A DNA stretch of 53,491 nucleotides from Chloroflexota bacterium (GCA_009840165.1 VXOG01000054.1:1-53491), one strand, 5' to 3'; counted from the stretch's first letter, positions 40,129 through 50,100 are shown. The notes: generated by a model not told the origin, from the letters alone. Numbers and translations: made by a program.

Positions 40129-40518
40129 CTATCCCAGCTCAGCGATCGCTTCGATCTCCACGTCCAGCCCGTCCTCGGCGAGAGCGGTGATCTCAACCAA
40201 CGTATTGGCCGGGTATTCGCCCTGGAAACATTCGGTGAACTGGGCCTCCTGGTCCTCCCTGATCTCGCGCCAGGCGGGGATGCTGGTGACGAAGGTTGTG
40301 ATCTTTACGATGTCCGATGGGGCGCCGCCTTCTGCCCGGACAATTCCGGCGATGCGGTCCAGGGTGACCCGGAGTTGCTCCGACATGGACCCGCCTTGCG
40401 CGTCCGTACCTCTCGCGGTGCAACCGGCGATGAACAGAAGGTTGCCCACCCTCACGCCTCTGCTGAACGTTGAGCCCGCCGGCGCGATGTCCGGGTAATT
40501 GTTTCTTATTTTCTCCAT
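40129..40518 (-). CDS. RidA (YjgF/YER057c/UK114) family protein
   Basis: 129 residues. GVRVGNLLFIAGCTARG, MSEQLRVTLDRIAGIVRAEGG, SDIVKITTFVTSI and VEIEAIAELG match the family. Archetypal RidA deaminates enamine/imine intermediates using an Arg before the TVE segment; here that stretch reads YPANTLVEITAL, with Asn in place of Arg. The subgroup without this Arg lacks imine deaminase activity and often accompanies catabolic genes. It is convergent with the DUF255 gene, 21 bases apart. Confidence 0.88.
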   Translation of the reverse strand: MEKIRNNYPDIAPAGSTFSRGVRVGNLLFIAGCTARGTDAQGGSMSEQLRVTLDRIAGIVRAEGGAPSDIVKITTFVTSIPAWREIREDQEAQFTECFQGEYPANTLVEITALAEDGLDVEIEAIAELG

Positions 40519-40670
40519 AGCTCTATGCCTCCTGTGTCTCTGCTGATTCCATTCGTTGCCAACACCTGCGCGACTGGGATCATACAGCAGATCAGGCTAT
40601 CCGCATAAAAACCCGTTACAATGGCGCACAGTCAGGATTGTCCCGTCGGGGGCAACAGGGAGGTGACAGC

Positions 40671-41600
40671 ATGGCGGATCTGGTATTGAACGTAGCGGTG
40701 GGCAATTATGGGCATACCGCGCCGTTGAAAGACGGGAGCGTGGAGTCAGCGATGTTTCAAATGGAACACACGGAAGTGTCTCCAGTGACCAGCATCTTCC
40801 GCCGGATGGTGCGGGGATTGGAGTTTGACGTTGCGGAGATGGCGCTGTCCACGTATCTGTGTGCTCGCGCCCACGGTAAATCCTTCACGGGGATTCCGGT
40901 TTTTCTCACGCGGGCGTTCTACCACGGCGGCATCGCGGTGAATGAACGTTCCGGCATCAGCGAACCGCGAGATCTGGAAGGCCGCCGGGTGGGCGTCCGC
41001 AGCTACACACTGACCCCTGGGGTGTGGACTCGCGGCATATTGGCGTCCGAGTACGGAGTTGACCTGGACGCGGTGACGTGGGTGCTGTCCGGGGACGAGC
41101 ACGTGGCGGAATTCGTCGCACCTTCCAACGTGGTGTCTTCCTCAAACAGTGATCTGGTTGAGATGCTTAAATCGGGCGAGATTGACGCCGCTATCGGGGT
41201 CCGGCCCGGCACTGCGCCGGAAATCAAGGCCCTGTTCCCGGAACCCGGCGCGGCCGATGAAAACTGGCACCGCAAAACGGGGATTTATCCCATAAGCCAC
41301 ATGGTGGTGGTCAAAAGCGCCCGGCTCGACGCCGACCCGGAACTTGCGTCCGAACTATGCCGCGTGTTTGAACAGGCGAAAACACCTTACGTTGAGCGGT
41401 TGCAGGGAGGCGAAGCAACCACAGCTATGGACACCGAACTGCTGGGAATGGGCCAGATAGTGCAGGGCGACCCGATACCTTACGGGTTAGAGTCCTCGCG
41501 CCGGACACTGAATGCCTTTATAGACTTCAACGTCAGCCAGGGAGTGATCCCCGAGCGGATTGAACCGGAAGAGATTTTCCCCGCCTCTACGCTTGCCTGA
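40671..41600 (+). CDS. Periplasmic-binding-protein-like / 4,5-dihydroxyphthalate decarboxylase-like protein
   Basis: 309 residues. The two-lobe solute-binding fold shows as FDVAEMALSTYL, FLTRAFYHGGIAVNERSGI, EPRDLEGRRVGVRSYTLTPGVWTRGIL and EIDAAIGVRPG. The closest named relatives are 4,5-dihydroxyphthalate decarboxylase and NMT1/tauA-like binding proteins. No signal peptide is present, which favours a cytoplasmic enzyme over a transporter component. AGGGAGGTG lies 6 bases before the ATG at 40671. Its last 14 bases overlap the convergent MFS gene. Confidence 0.8.
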   Translation: MADLVLNVAVGNYGHTAPLKDGSVESAMFQMEHTEVSPVTSIFRRMVRGLEFDVAEMALSTYLCARAHGKSFTGIPVFLTRAFYHGGIAVNERSGISEPRDLEGRRVGVRSYTLTPGVWTRGILASEYGVDLDAVTWVLSGDEHVAEFVAPSNVVSSSNSDLVEMLKSGEIDAAIGVRPGTAPEIKALFPEPGAADENWHRKTGIYPISHMVVVKSARLDADPELASELCRVFEQAKTPYVERLQGGEATTAMDTELLGMGQIVQGDPIPYGLESSRRTLNAFIDFNVSQGVIPERIEPEEIFPASTLA

Positions 41601-42816
41601 GTTTCGGAGCCACCAGGGCGAGGGCCAGCACCAGCACGATTCCCGCGGCACCGACGAGTTGAGCGGCGGCCGGCGCTCCCCACAGTCCCGCGACGGCGCC
41701 GGCTCCTACGCTGCCGAAGCTGTACGCCAGGATAGCGAATGATCTCAGGCTCATCACGCGGCCCCGGAATTCCCGTTGGGTGGTGCGCAATAGCAACGTG
41801 AGTATCAGAACCTGGGTTGACGCGAACGCCATGCCGACCAGCACGAAAAGGCCCATGGACAGGTAGAACGACTTCGACAGCGAAAAGGCCAGGATCATGG
41901 CGTGCCAGGCAAACACGGCGGCGATCAGCGATTTCCCCACGTGCCGAAGATTCGGGACCATCGACAGCCCCAGCGAGCCGCTCAATGCTCCGATGCCAAA
42001 GGCAAACAGCAACAGGCCCAATCCCGCCGAGTCAGTTCCCAGCACGTCCCGGGCGAAAATCGGCGCGAGGCCGGTATGCACCGTCCAGCCGGCCAGGTTG
42101 ATAATGACCGCAACCAGCAGCACCGCCCAGATCACCTGGTTGCCTACCGCGTAGCGCAGACCCTCCAGCACTGTCCGGAGGACCGGCTCACCGCTGCGAT
42201 TCGACTCCACGCGCTCAATCCGGATGCCCAGGGCCACGACACCGCTGGCAAGGTACAGGCCGGCAATGGCCAGATACGCCCCCTGGGGTCCGAACGCTTT
42301 GAACAGAAAGCCGCCGATCACCGGGCCGCACAGCATCGCGATGTTCATGGCGACGGTGTTGAACGCCGCCCCGTGCCCCAAGCGTTCCGGGGGCAATGTA
42401 TCCGCCACCAAGGATTGGGCCACCGGCATCTGACACAGTCGAACCAGGCCCATCGCCAGCGTAATGCCGAAAATGTGCCAGACTTCCAGGAACCCGGTGA
42501 GGATCAGTATGAGCATCAAGATGCCCAGGGTTCCCATGATGAATTCGACGGAACACAGCAGCAGGTTCCTGGGGAGGCGGTCGGCCAGCGCGCCGGCAAA
42601 CAGCGCCATGAAATTCAGAGCCATGCGGGCGGCGGCGATGGACCCTACCAGGAAAGGAGAATCGGTCAGGGTGAGGACGAACCAGCCCAGCACCGCCGAC
42701 TCCATCTGCGTGCCCACGCCCACCAAGGCCGTGGAACCCCACACGAAAGCGAAGTTGCGGTGCCGGAAAATCCCCAGCGGCAGGGCGGCCTGGGTGAATG
42801 TGTTGGTCAGTCTCAA
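41587..42816 (-). CDS. MFS transporter, EntS-like
   Basis: About 409 residues, 12 hydrophobic helices. FRHRNFAFVWGSTALVGVGTQMESAVLGWFVLTLT, the helix 2-3 loop AGALADRLPRNLLL, and RTTQREFRGRVMSLRSF late in the sequence resemble the enterobactin-exporter/multidrug branch. The only start near the N-terminal motif is a TTG at 42816, without a clear ribosome site, so translation may be coupled to the hydantoinase gene ending 25 bases upstream. It may take up or export the hydantoinase substrate or product. Confidence 0.87.
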   Translation of the reverse strand: MRLTNTFTQAALPLGIFRHRNFAFVWGSTALVGVGTQMESAVLGWFVLTLTDSPFLVGSIAAARMALNFMALFAGALADRLPRNLLLCSVEFIMGTLGILMLILILTGFLEVWHIFGITLAMGLVRLCQMPVAQSLVADTLPPERLGHGAAFNTVAMNIAMLCGPVIGGFLFKAFGPQGAYLAIAGLYLASGVVALGIRIERVESNRSGEPVLRTVLEGLRYAVGNQVIWAVLLVAVIINLAGWTVHTGLAPIFARDVLGTDSAGLGLLLFAFGIGALSGSLGLSMVPNLRHVGKSLIAAVFAWHAMILAFSLSKSFYLSMGLFVLVGMAFASTQVLILTLLLRTTQREFRGRVMSLRSFAILAYSFGSVGAGAVAGLWGAPAAAQLVGAAGIVLVLALALVAPKLRQA

Positions 42817-42841
42817 TATGTGAGGCCCACAGGACCCGGGC

Positions 42842-44284
42842 TTACACCGATGTCTGCGTAATCACCCTGGGCGCCACTTTGCGGGGGAGCCAGCGCCCGT
42901 CGCCGGGGCTGCCCAGCAGTTGGCCGTCGCGGACGATCACCTTGCCGCGGAGCATCGTCATGACGGGATAGCCTTCGCAATGGAAACCGTCCCAGATGGA
43001 GTAATCCGAGTCGGCGTGCAGCTCGTCAACCGTAATTGTCTTCTTCAGGTTGGGGTCAAAGAGAACGATGTCGGCGTCGCTACCCACGGCGATGGCGCCC
43101 TTCTGCGGGTACATGCCGAGGATTTTCGCGGCATTGGTGGAAGTGATGGCAGCGAAACGCTGCAAGTCAATCCGCCCGTTGGCGGCCAGCTTGGTGTAGG
43201 TCACCGGCATTCGGGTTTCGATTCCGTTGTGGCCGCCGCAAAGAGTGCGGATAGTGTCGCCGGCCAGTTTGATGTTCTTGTAGGTGGTCCACTCGTCGGT
43301 GGCCGTGGTGCAGATCGGACCGTCAACCAATCCCTGCTGCAAAGCGTCCCGGTCGTCCGAGAATTTGATGGCGGGATAGGTGTGGATCGCCAGGCCGTCG
43401 GGTTTCAGGTAATCGTCGCAGGTGAACTCAAGGTAGTTGTGCAGGGCCTCGCCGTACACCGGCAACTGAGCGGCGCGGGCTTCGGCAATGGCGGCGACGC
43501 CCTCCTTGGCGGTAGTGTGAACGAAATAGATGCCGGTCTCCGTCTTCTGCGCCAGCCGCACCACCTTGCGGAAGGATATGTCCTCGGAGATGTTGTTGTG
43601 CGCCAGGTGCAGGTTGGAGGCGTGGTCGCGGCCCTCTCGCTCCAGCTTCTCCTCCATGTAGGTTACGATGTCGTCCTCTTCGGCGTGAACCGCCATGATG
43701 CCGCCGTGCTTGCCCACCTGCTGGAAAATCTCCCACAGGTGGCCCATGGGCACACGGGCGTGGAAAGTGGTGAAAATCTTGAAACTGGCAACGCCCGACT
43801 GGATGGCCTCGCCGATTTCGCCCAGGGTGCTGGGCGGGATTGCGCCGGCCAGGATGTAGTGAAAGGTGTGGTCGATGTAGGAATGGCCGCGGAAGATGTC
43901 CCGGCGTGACTCGATCTGCGCCATGATTGGATCCGCCGGAGGCACCGCGCCCGGAGTCAGCGGCAGGGCGCCGGCAAAATCGACATAGGTTGTGACGCCG
44001 CCGAACGCGGCGGCGCGGCTGGCGCCTTCCGGCGGTTGAGTGAATACCCCGTCGTCGCCACCGGCCCAGTAGTCCGGCACCGGCACGTTGATGTGCGCGT
44101 GGGGTTCGATGCCGCCGGGCAAGACAATCATCCCGGTGGCGTCGATGGTTTCCCTGGCTCCCACGTCGTCCAGGACACCGGGGCCGGCCACCGCCGCGAT
44201 CTGCTCACCTTGAATCCCCACGTCCATAGCGCCTACGCCGTCCGGAGTTACCACGGTTCCGTTTTTGATGATCGTGTCCAGCAT
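42842..44284 (-). CDS. Dihydropyrimidinase/D-hydantoinase-type cyclic amidohydrolase
   Basis: 480 residues. Metal-site motifs: GGIEPHAHINVPV (HxH), GVASFKIFTTFHARVP with the Lys expected to be carboxylated, VHAEEDDIV, YFVHTTAKEG, and SDADIVLFDPN near the C-terminus. It hydrolyses cyclic amides such as dihydropyrimidines, hydantoins or related compounds in the cytoplasm with two metal ions. Length is typical. The start at 44284 follows GGAGG and gives MLDTIIKNGTVVTPDG. It is co-oriented with an MFS gene 25 bases downstream. Confidence 0.92.
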   Translation of the reverse strand: MLDTIIKNGTVVTPDGVGAMDVGIQGEQIAAVAGPGVLDDVGARETIDATGMIVLPGGIEPHAHINVPVPDYWAGGDDGVFTQPPEGASRAAAFGGVTTYVDFAGALPLTPGAVPPADPIMAQIESRRDIFRGHSYIDHTFHYILAGAIPPSTLGEIGEAIQSGVASFKIFTTFHARVPMGHLWEIFQQVGKHGGIMAVHAEEDDIVTYMEEKLEREGRDHASNLHLAHNNISEDISFRKVVRLAQKTETGIYFVHTTAKEGVAAIAEARAAQLPVYGEALHNYLEFTCDDYLKPDGLAIHTYPAIKFSDDRDALQQGLVDGPICTTATDEWTTYKNIKLAGDTIRTLCGGHNGIETRMPVTYTKLAANGRIDLQRFAAITSTNAAKILGMYPQKGAIAVGSDADIVLFDPNLKKTITVDELHADSDYSIWDGFHCEGYPVMTMLRGKVIVRDGQLLGSPGDGRWLPRKVAPRVITQTSV

Positions 44285-44483
44285 GATTGCCTCCAAAAAT
44301 GACGGATTCAACGAGTTTGACACAAACCTGTTACGGATTAGAAATTTTTTGCCAGCATGACTGCGGGTTAGGACAGGACTATGATAATATGCGTTGCTGT
44401 TGGCGTCTGCATCCAGTTTATAAACGCCCCCCCGATTGCAGGGCCAAGAAATAACTCTTCACAACTATACATTACGGATCAGC

Positions 44484-46468
44484 ATGGCATCTCATAGAAG
44501 ATTCACGGATTCCACGCCAAACGTCCAGTTCGGTGAAGATGAAGCCGCATTGGCGGAGCGATTATTTCGACTAAGCGATGCCAGCATCCGCGTGACTGGC
44601 ACTCTTGAAATCGGCAACGTACTCCAGGAAGTAGTGGACAGCGCCTGTGCGCTGGCCGAAGCGCGTTACGGCGTACTGGCGCTTTTGACCAATCGGGAGG
44701 ATTCCAGGAAACGGTTACGTTCGGGTTTGACTCCCAGCAGTTGAGCCGCATGATGAATCAGCCGGTGGGTAAGGGTTTGCTGGGATACCTGAATGAGCTG
44801 GAAGGGACGTTACGCGTAGCCGATATTTCCAAGCATTTCCGCTCGGTGGGTTTTCCGGAAAACCACCCACTGATGAGAACGTTCCTCGGGGCGCAAGTTC
44901 GCCACGACGGTGTTCACCTGGGCAACATCTACCTAGGCGAGAAGGTTGATGAGGGAGAGTTCACCGAACTCGACGAGGAGATAATCACCCGATTCGCGGC
45001 GCAGGCCGGGACAGCGATCATCAACTCTCGAAGATTTGAAAGGGAGCGAAGGATCAAGACGGATCTCAGAGCGTTGGTCAAAATCGCTCCGGTGGGCCTG
45101 CTGGTGTTCGATGCCAAGACGGGGGCCGTCCTCACTTCCAACCAGGAATGTCAACGCATCGGTGGCGATGTGGGTTCGCAGGCGATGTCCTGGCAAGAGA
45201 CCTTTGAGAGCATCACCTTGTTCAGACCGGACGGGCGCCAGCTTCCGGTTGGAGATCGCCCGTCAACCCAGGTTTTGCAAGGCGGCGAAGTGGTACGCGC
45301 CGAGGAAATAACCCTGCGTTTTCCCGACGGGCGGAAAATCAACACGCTGATCAGCGCGGCGCCGATCTACTCTGATCACGGCGATATTGTCTCGGTAGTG
45401 GTGGCGTTGCAAGACCTGACTCAGCTGGAAGATGCGGAACGCATGAGGGCGGAGTATCTGGGGATAGTCAGCCACGAGTTGCGAACTCCGCTGGCTACCA
45501 TCAAAGGTTCGGTAGTCGCCTTGAGCGAGTTGGCGCAGTCGTTGAACGAGACGGAGCCATTGCAACTATTGCAGATTATCGACCACCAAGCCGAGGTGAT
45601 GAGGAACCAGATAAACAACTTGATCGAGCTCAGTCACATCGAGGCCGGCACTTTGTCGCTGTCGCTGGAACCTACCGACCCGACAACGCTGATTAACGAT
45701 AGTGTTCGGGAATTCAAACGCAATCATGCCGGGTTTACCGTGAGTCAGAGGATCCCGGTGGATTCGCCTCGAGTCATGGTTGACAAGGACCTAGTGTCTC
45801 AGGCTTTGCGGGACATGTTCGCCCACGCGGTCAAATACGCATCGGCGGAGTCCACCATATCCGTCAATGTCGAGCCGGAAGATTTCCGCGTGAAAATCTC
45901 GGTGTCGATCGCCAATGATCGCTCCAATGCCCCTGAACGGCCTGAATTGTTGGAGTGGATCAGGTTCGAAGCCGAGGACGAAGCGAAACAGCCCTTTGAG
46001 GGGGACGGTCTGGCCCTAACTATCTGCAAGGGAATCGTTGAAGCGCACGGTGGACGGTTCCAGGCCGAACGCGGGGACTGCGGTCGGGGAATTACTTTTA
46101 CTTTCACCGTTCCGCTCGCCGAGGACTTGTACTTGAACGAGGGCCGGCGCGACGATGGTCAATCGAACGGATACGCCTTCAGATCGGTAGCGATCGACTT
46201 CGATTCCCACGCGGTGGCGGTGGATGGCCAGCCGACACACCTGACCGCGACTGAATACAAGCTGCTTTGCGAACTGTCCAAAAATGCGGGCCGTGTGGTC
46301 ACGCAGGATGAGCTTCTTCAGGAAGTGTGGGGGAGTGAATACCGGGGCGAATCGCAACTACTGCGCGCATACGTGAAGGCTCTCCGACAGAAATTGGGAG
46401 ATAACGCGCGCGCCCCGACCTACATATTTACTGAGCGCGGGGTAGGGTACCGGATGGCGAAAGGCTAG
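44484..46468 (+). pseudogene. GAF-PAS-histidine kinase-wHTH fusion without receiver domain, frameshifted in the GAF domain
   Basis: Two frames join across a TTTT run (44683-44686): the first ends ARYGVLAL, the second resumes FDQSGGFQETVTFGFDS and then KGLLGYLNELEGTLRVADIS, a normal GAF continuation. One added T restores a 661-residue protein: GAF about 30-190, PAS about 200-315, HisKA with SHELRTPL (His331), HATPase about 420-550, and a PhoB/OmpR-type DNA-binding wing helix 575-661 (LTATEYKLLCELS to GVGYRM). No receiver domain lies between the last two. The ATPase N-box reads DMFAHAVKY instead of NxxxNAxKY and no DxGxG is evident, so ATP binding is doubtful. It may sense a ligand and bind DNA directly. 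Confidence 0.7.
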
Positions 46469-46506
46469 CCGGCAAACGCCCTGTCGCGCCCGGTTCGAGA
46501 ATTTCC

Positions 46507-47490
46507 ATGCCCGAAAGCGCGCGGACTACCATCCTGCGGCGTCTGACTCTGGAGTCGGGGGAGCAGGATGACATTGCACATAGCACCGTAGCGGGAAGCG
46601 TAATTGAGACGCTCACTCCAGCCTTGGAACGGGCGCTGGCCGGCGAGAGGATGGTTCCAGTACCGCCGACGGATTACTGGTTCACCGCCACCGAAATATC
46701 AGACAACCCGCCAAACTACGCGCTGCGAGCAGAATTCGGAACCGCGTCTTTAGGATCACATCCGATAGTCGAAATGACGCTGCTTCCTCCGGACTCGGAC
46801 GGCGCGCCGGCTATCCTGATGACCAGCATCGGCGGATGGCTTCAGGCGGTCTCAAACGGCTCCCTGGGAAACCGCCCCGCAGCCGACCGGGTAGCATACG
46901 AGATCGCGGACTTGGAAAAGTGCCTGGCGTGGACGTGGTTGGAGTTGCGCGGGCACGCCACCCGTTTGCAGAACCTGGGCAGTCCGCTGGAGGTGCTGTT
47001 CTCTGCCGGCGGCGGGATGTTGACCGCCATCGTGGAGGAGCCGGGGCAACCTTCCGAGGTGTGCTTCCTGGTTCAAAACGAGCCAGGGGCGGTGCGCCGA
47101 CTGCCGGAAATTCCGAGCATCGCGGTACATACCAGGCTGTTCAAGATCGGCGGCGTACATTTAGCGCCGCTGGTAGCTCGAATCGGCGATACGTGGTATG
47201 AATCCTGGATCAACGCCTGCGCCGACGAGGGGCGAGGGATGGAAGAACTGGAAATACTGTCTGGCCAAAGCCGGCTGGTATTCCTGATCTACGATGGAAC
47301 GTCGCTGGATCCCGAGCGTACCGTCCAACTCGCCAACCCGCTCGCCGACACTATAGGTCAGATTAGACGGGTCATGGATGGCGTACCACCCTGGAGCATG
47401 GAAGAATTCGCTGACGCCAGGGAGGAACTCTACGCGGCGTACCCGACCCCGCAGGACCTTATCTTCGGAGCCGACATCACTACGAGATAG
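46507..47490 (+). CDS. Hypothetical protein
   Basis: 327 residues, no recognised domain, no signal peptide or membrane helix. It is acidic and beta-rich. Segments of note are VPVPPTDYWFTATEIS, LRAEFGTASLGSHPIVEMTLLPPDSDGAP, AYEIADLEKCLAWTWLELRGHATRL and SRLVFLIYDGTSLDPERTVQLANPLADTI. It begins 38 bases after the sensor/DNA-binding fusion on the same strand, so it may be its partner or target. It is convergent with the CoA-transferase operon. Confidence 0.7.
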   Translation: MPESARTTILRRLTLESGEQDDIAHSTVAGSVIETLTPALERALAGERMVPVPPTDYWFTATEISDNPPNYALRAEFGTASLGSHPIVEMTLLPPDSDGAPAILMTSIGGWLQAVSNGSLGNRPAADRVAYEIADLEKCLAWTWLELRGHATRLQNLGSPLEVLFSAGGGMLTAIVEEPGQPSEVCFLVQNEPGAVRRLPEIPSIAVHTRLFKIGGVHLAPLVARIGDTWYESWINACADEGRGMEELEILSGQSRLVFLIYDGTSLDPERTVQLANPLADTIGQIRRVMDGVPPWSMEEFADAREELYAAYPTPQDLIFGADITTR

Positions 47491-47503
47491 GCTTCACAAA
47501 CAA

Positions 47504-48892
47504 TCACTCTTGTGCATTGCCGGGAACGTGGGCAACGTAATCCGCGTCGTAATCCACCGTCCACCCCAGCTCGACCTGTCGTTCCAGCGGCACCGCGGAT
47601 GGCGTCCGCGCGCCGGCTAAACGTTGCCCTACTGCGTCGGCAGCCTCCAAGTCAGCAATCTCCCGTTCGGTTAGGCCCAAAACGTGGGAAAGCACGTACT
47701 GGTTATCCTCGCCGAGCATCGGGGCCGGCTTTCGGATGCGCACGTCGTTTCCGGACATTCGCCAGCCGCGGCTTACGTACTCTTGGCGTCCCAGTTCCGT
47801 TGCGGAGGGGTGTTCCACGGCCTCGAAATATCCCCGATCTCGAAAATGGGGATCGCGCAATAGGTCTCTGCCGTCCAGCACCGGGCCGGCCGGCACCCCG
47901 GCGACCTGCAACAGATTCATTACCTCATACTTGGAGCGGGTGGAAGTCCAATCGGATATGACGGCGTCCAGATCATCCTGATGGCGGTGGCGTTCCACAG
48001 GGTCGGCGAATCTTGGGTCGGCGGCGAGTTCCGGCTTTTCCAGAGCCGTGCACAGCGCTTGCCAGTCCGCATCGTCCCGAACGGCGATAACCACCCATTG
48101 GTCATTGCCTTGGCAGGGGTAGCAGCCATGGGGTGAAAGAGTTTCGTGCCGATTGCCCAGCCGGCGTGTGCGGCGACCGTTGAAAGCGAAGTCGAGCAGG
48201 CCCTCCCCCATGAACGACGTTCCAACCTGATACATGGCAAGATCGATCCACATTCCCTGCCCCGTTCGCTTCCGGTGAATCAGGCTGGCCAGCACCGCCA
48301 ACTGCGCCGTCCAGCTAGCCAGGAAGTCGGTGTACGAGTTGGCGATCTTGTTGGGCACCGTCCCCGGCGAAGTGCGACCATCGGCGTCGACGTCCAGGTA
48401 TCCCGTGAACGCCCCGGTACCGTGGGTGGGTTCCAGCGCGGTCGCCATCGCGCCGAAGTCCGTCCACGGACCGGAATGGCCGTAGCCCGTGTTGGATACC
48501 ATGATCAGGTCGGGTTTGACGGCTTTGAGGTTCGGGTAATCTAGTCCGAAGCGGCGCATCACCCTGGGAGTGAAGTTTTCCAGCACCACGTCCGACACCG
48601 ACACCAGTTGTCGCAGCACGTCCAACGATTCCGCCGAGCGGAGGTCGAGTGTCACGCTTAGCTTGCCGTGATTCAGCGTATGGAAGGTGCCGGCGCGCTC
48701 CCAGTACAGTTCACCCGGTTCGTTGTCGGGGTATGGGCCGTTGAGGGTGCGGGTGGTATCGACAAACTGGTTGTGGTGCGTTTCAACCTTGATGACTTCG
48801 GCGCCCAGGTCAGCCAGGTAGGCCCCGCAGTAGGGCATGGCAAACACCCGGCTGAGGTCAGCGACGCGGATTCCCTCCAGCGGCAGCGTCAT
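47504..48892 (-). CDS. CaiB/BaiF-type (family III) CoA-transferase
   Basis: 462 residues. LEGIRVADLSRVFAMPYCGAYLADLGAEVIKVE is the family N-terminus, with ENFTPRVMRRFGLDY (Asn-Phe substrate loop) and a catalytic-Asp region within MWIDLAMYQVG. The enzymes move CoA between carboxylic acids. Its ATG overlaps the stop of the preceding CoA-transferase gene (ATGA), so the two may form a heteromer or act in sequence. The C-terminus (after about residue 400) is longer than usual. Confidence 0.92.
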   Translation of the reverse strand: MTLPLEGIRVADLSRVFAMPYCGAYLADLGAEVIKVETHHNQFVDTTRTLNGPYPDNEPGELYWERAGTFHTLNHGKLSVTLDLRSAESLDVLRQLVSVSDVVLENFTPRVMRRFGLDYPNLKAVKPDLIMVSNTGYGHSGPWTDFGAMATALEPTHGTGAFTGYLDVDADGRTSPGTVPNKIANSYTDFLASWTAQLAVLASLIHRKRTGQGMWIDLAMYQVGTSFMGEGLLDFAFNGRRTRRLGNRHETLSPHGCYPCQGNDQWVVIAVRDDADWQALCTALEKPELAADPRFADPVERHRHQDDLDAVISDWTSTRSKYEVMNLLQVAGVPAGPVLDGRDLLRDPHFRDRGYFEAVEHPSATELGRQEYVSRGWRMSGNDVRIRKPAPMLGEDNQYVLSHVLGLTEREIADLEAADAVGQRLAGARTPSAVPLERQVELGWTVDYDADYVAHVPGNAQE

Positions 48893-50100
48893 ATTGCCCC
48901 CAATGTCCGCAGTTGCACCAAGTCGGCAGTTGAACGTCCAAGCTCTTCTCGGTAGATCTCATGGTTATGCTGCCCCAGCAGCGGGGCCGGGCGGTTCACC
49001 TCATAGTTGATTGGTAAAGAGTCCGGGCCCGACAACTTGGGACCCATTCCGGGATAATCAGCCTCGCCGGCCACCGGATGTTTCACCGTTCGGAAGAAAT
49101 CCCGCTCGCGCAGGTGTGGGCAGTCGTGCAAATCTCCGGCGTCCTGCGCCATGCCGAACACCAGCCGGCGTTCCCCGGACGCCTGGTGCAGCGCTTTGCG
49201 ATCCCACCGGGCCAGGCCCTGAACCAACAATTCGTAAATCTCCTCGCCGTATTCGATGCGCCCGGAACCCGAGGCGAACCGTTCGTCGTGCAATTCCGGT
49301 ACGCCGATCAAGTCAGCGACCGTGGCCCACGGCTGCGAGCCCTGGACCGACGGGATGACGTAACCGTCGCGGGCTGGCATCAATTCTTCAAACCCCGACC
49401 CGCGCACCGGCCGGCGTCCCTTGATGGCTCCCATGTAGCTGTAATAGGGAACCGCCTGCACCAGGTGGGACGCCAAACATTCCACCGTCGAAACGTCAAT
49501 GCTCTGCCCCCGGCCGGTCGTCATCCGTTGGAACAATGCCGCTGTGGTCGCCACGGCGGCGTTGTTCCCGGCGACGTAGAATGACTGGTTTAAAACGTTG
49601 CGCAACGGCTCCCGGTCCGAATCGCCGGAGTGGTACATCAGCCCGCTCATCGCTACGGCGACTATGTCGGTAGCCGCGTAGTTCCGGTATGGGCCAGTCT
49701 GACCGAAGGGGGTAATGGACGCGACAACCAGGTTGGGGTACGTCCGGGTCAGCGACTCGATTTCCAATGCCGCGGACGGCTTTTCATCTGGGGGATAGTT
49801 CTCGACCAGGACGTCGGCCTCGTCAAGCAACTCCGCCAGCAGCCCGTCCCCGGCGGTTGTGCTCGGGTCGAGAGTTATACCGCGCTTGTTGGTGTTCAGG
49901 TACAGGAAGGGGATGCTTTTGTCGGGGTGCGGGTCATCGTCCACGAACGGGCCCATCCGCCGCGCCTCATCGCCGGATCCCGGCGCTTCCACCTTGATGA
50001 CGTCGGCCCCGTAATCCGCCAGCAGCTTTGCGCAAAACGGGGCGGATACGTGTCCGCCAAACTCCAGCACGCGAATCCCGTTCAGTATGCCGGGTATCAC
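48889..50100 (-). CDS. CaiB/BaiF-type (family III) CoA-transferase
   Basis: 403 residues from a GTG at 50100, which overlaps the TGA of the upstream hotdog gene as GTGA and has GGGAGGAGG upstream. ILNGIRVLEFGGHVSAPFCAKLLADYGADVIKVEAPGSGDEAR is the family N-terminus; YLNTNKRGITLD, LVENYPPDEKPSAAL and GQSIDVSTVECLASHL (catalytic Asp) follow. It belongs to a three-gene operon: hotdog dehydratase, this gene, then a second CoA-transferase. Likely substrates are branched or hydroxy acids, but none can be named. Confidence 0.92.
   Translation of the reverse strand: MIPGILNGIRVLEFGGHVSAPFCAKLLADYGADVIKVEAPGSGDEARRMGPFVDDDPHPDKSIPFLYLNTNKRGITLDPSTTAGDGLLAELLDEADVLVENYPPDEKPSAALEIESLTRTYPNLVVASITPFGQTGPYRNYAATDIVAVAMSGLMYHSGDSDREPLRNVLNQSFYVAGNNAAVATTAALFQRMTTGRGQSIDVSTVECLASHLVQAVPYYSYMGAIKGRRPVRGSGFEELMPARDGYVIPSVQGSQPWATVADLIGVPELHDERFASGSGRIEYGEEIYELLVQGLARWDRKALHQASGERRLVFGMAQDAGDLHDCPHLRERDFFRTVKHPVAGEADYPGMGPKLSGPDSLPINYEVNRPAPLLGQHNHEIYREELGRSTADLVQLRTLGAI

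Noticed and set aside
44436-44744. Stand-alone 100-residue protein ahead of the sensor
   Set aside because: Its sequence is the first half of the GAF domain, continued without loss in the next frame.
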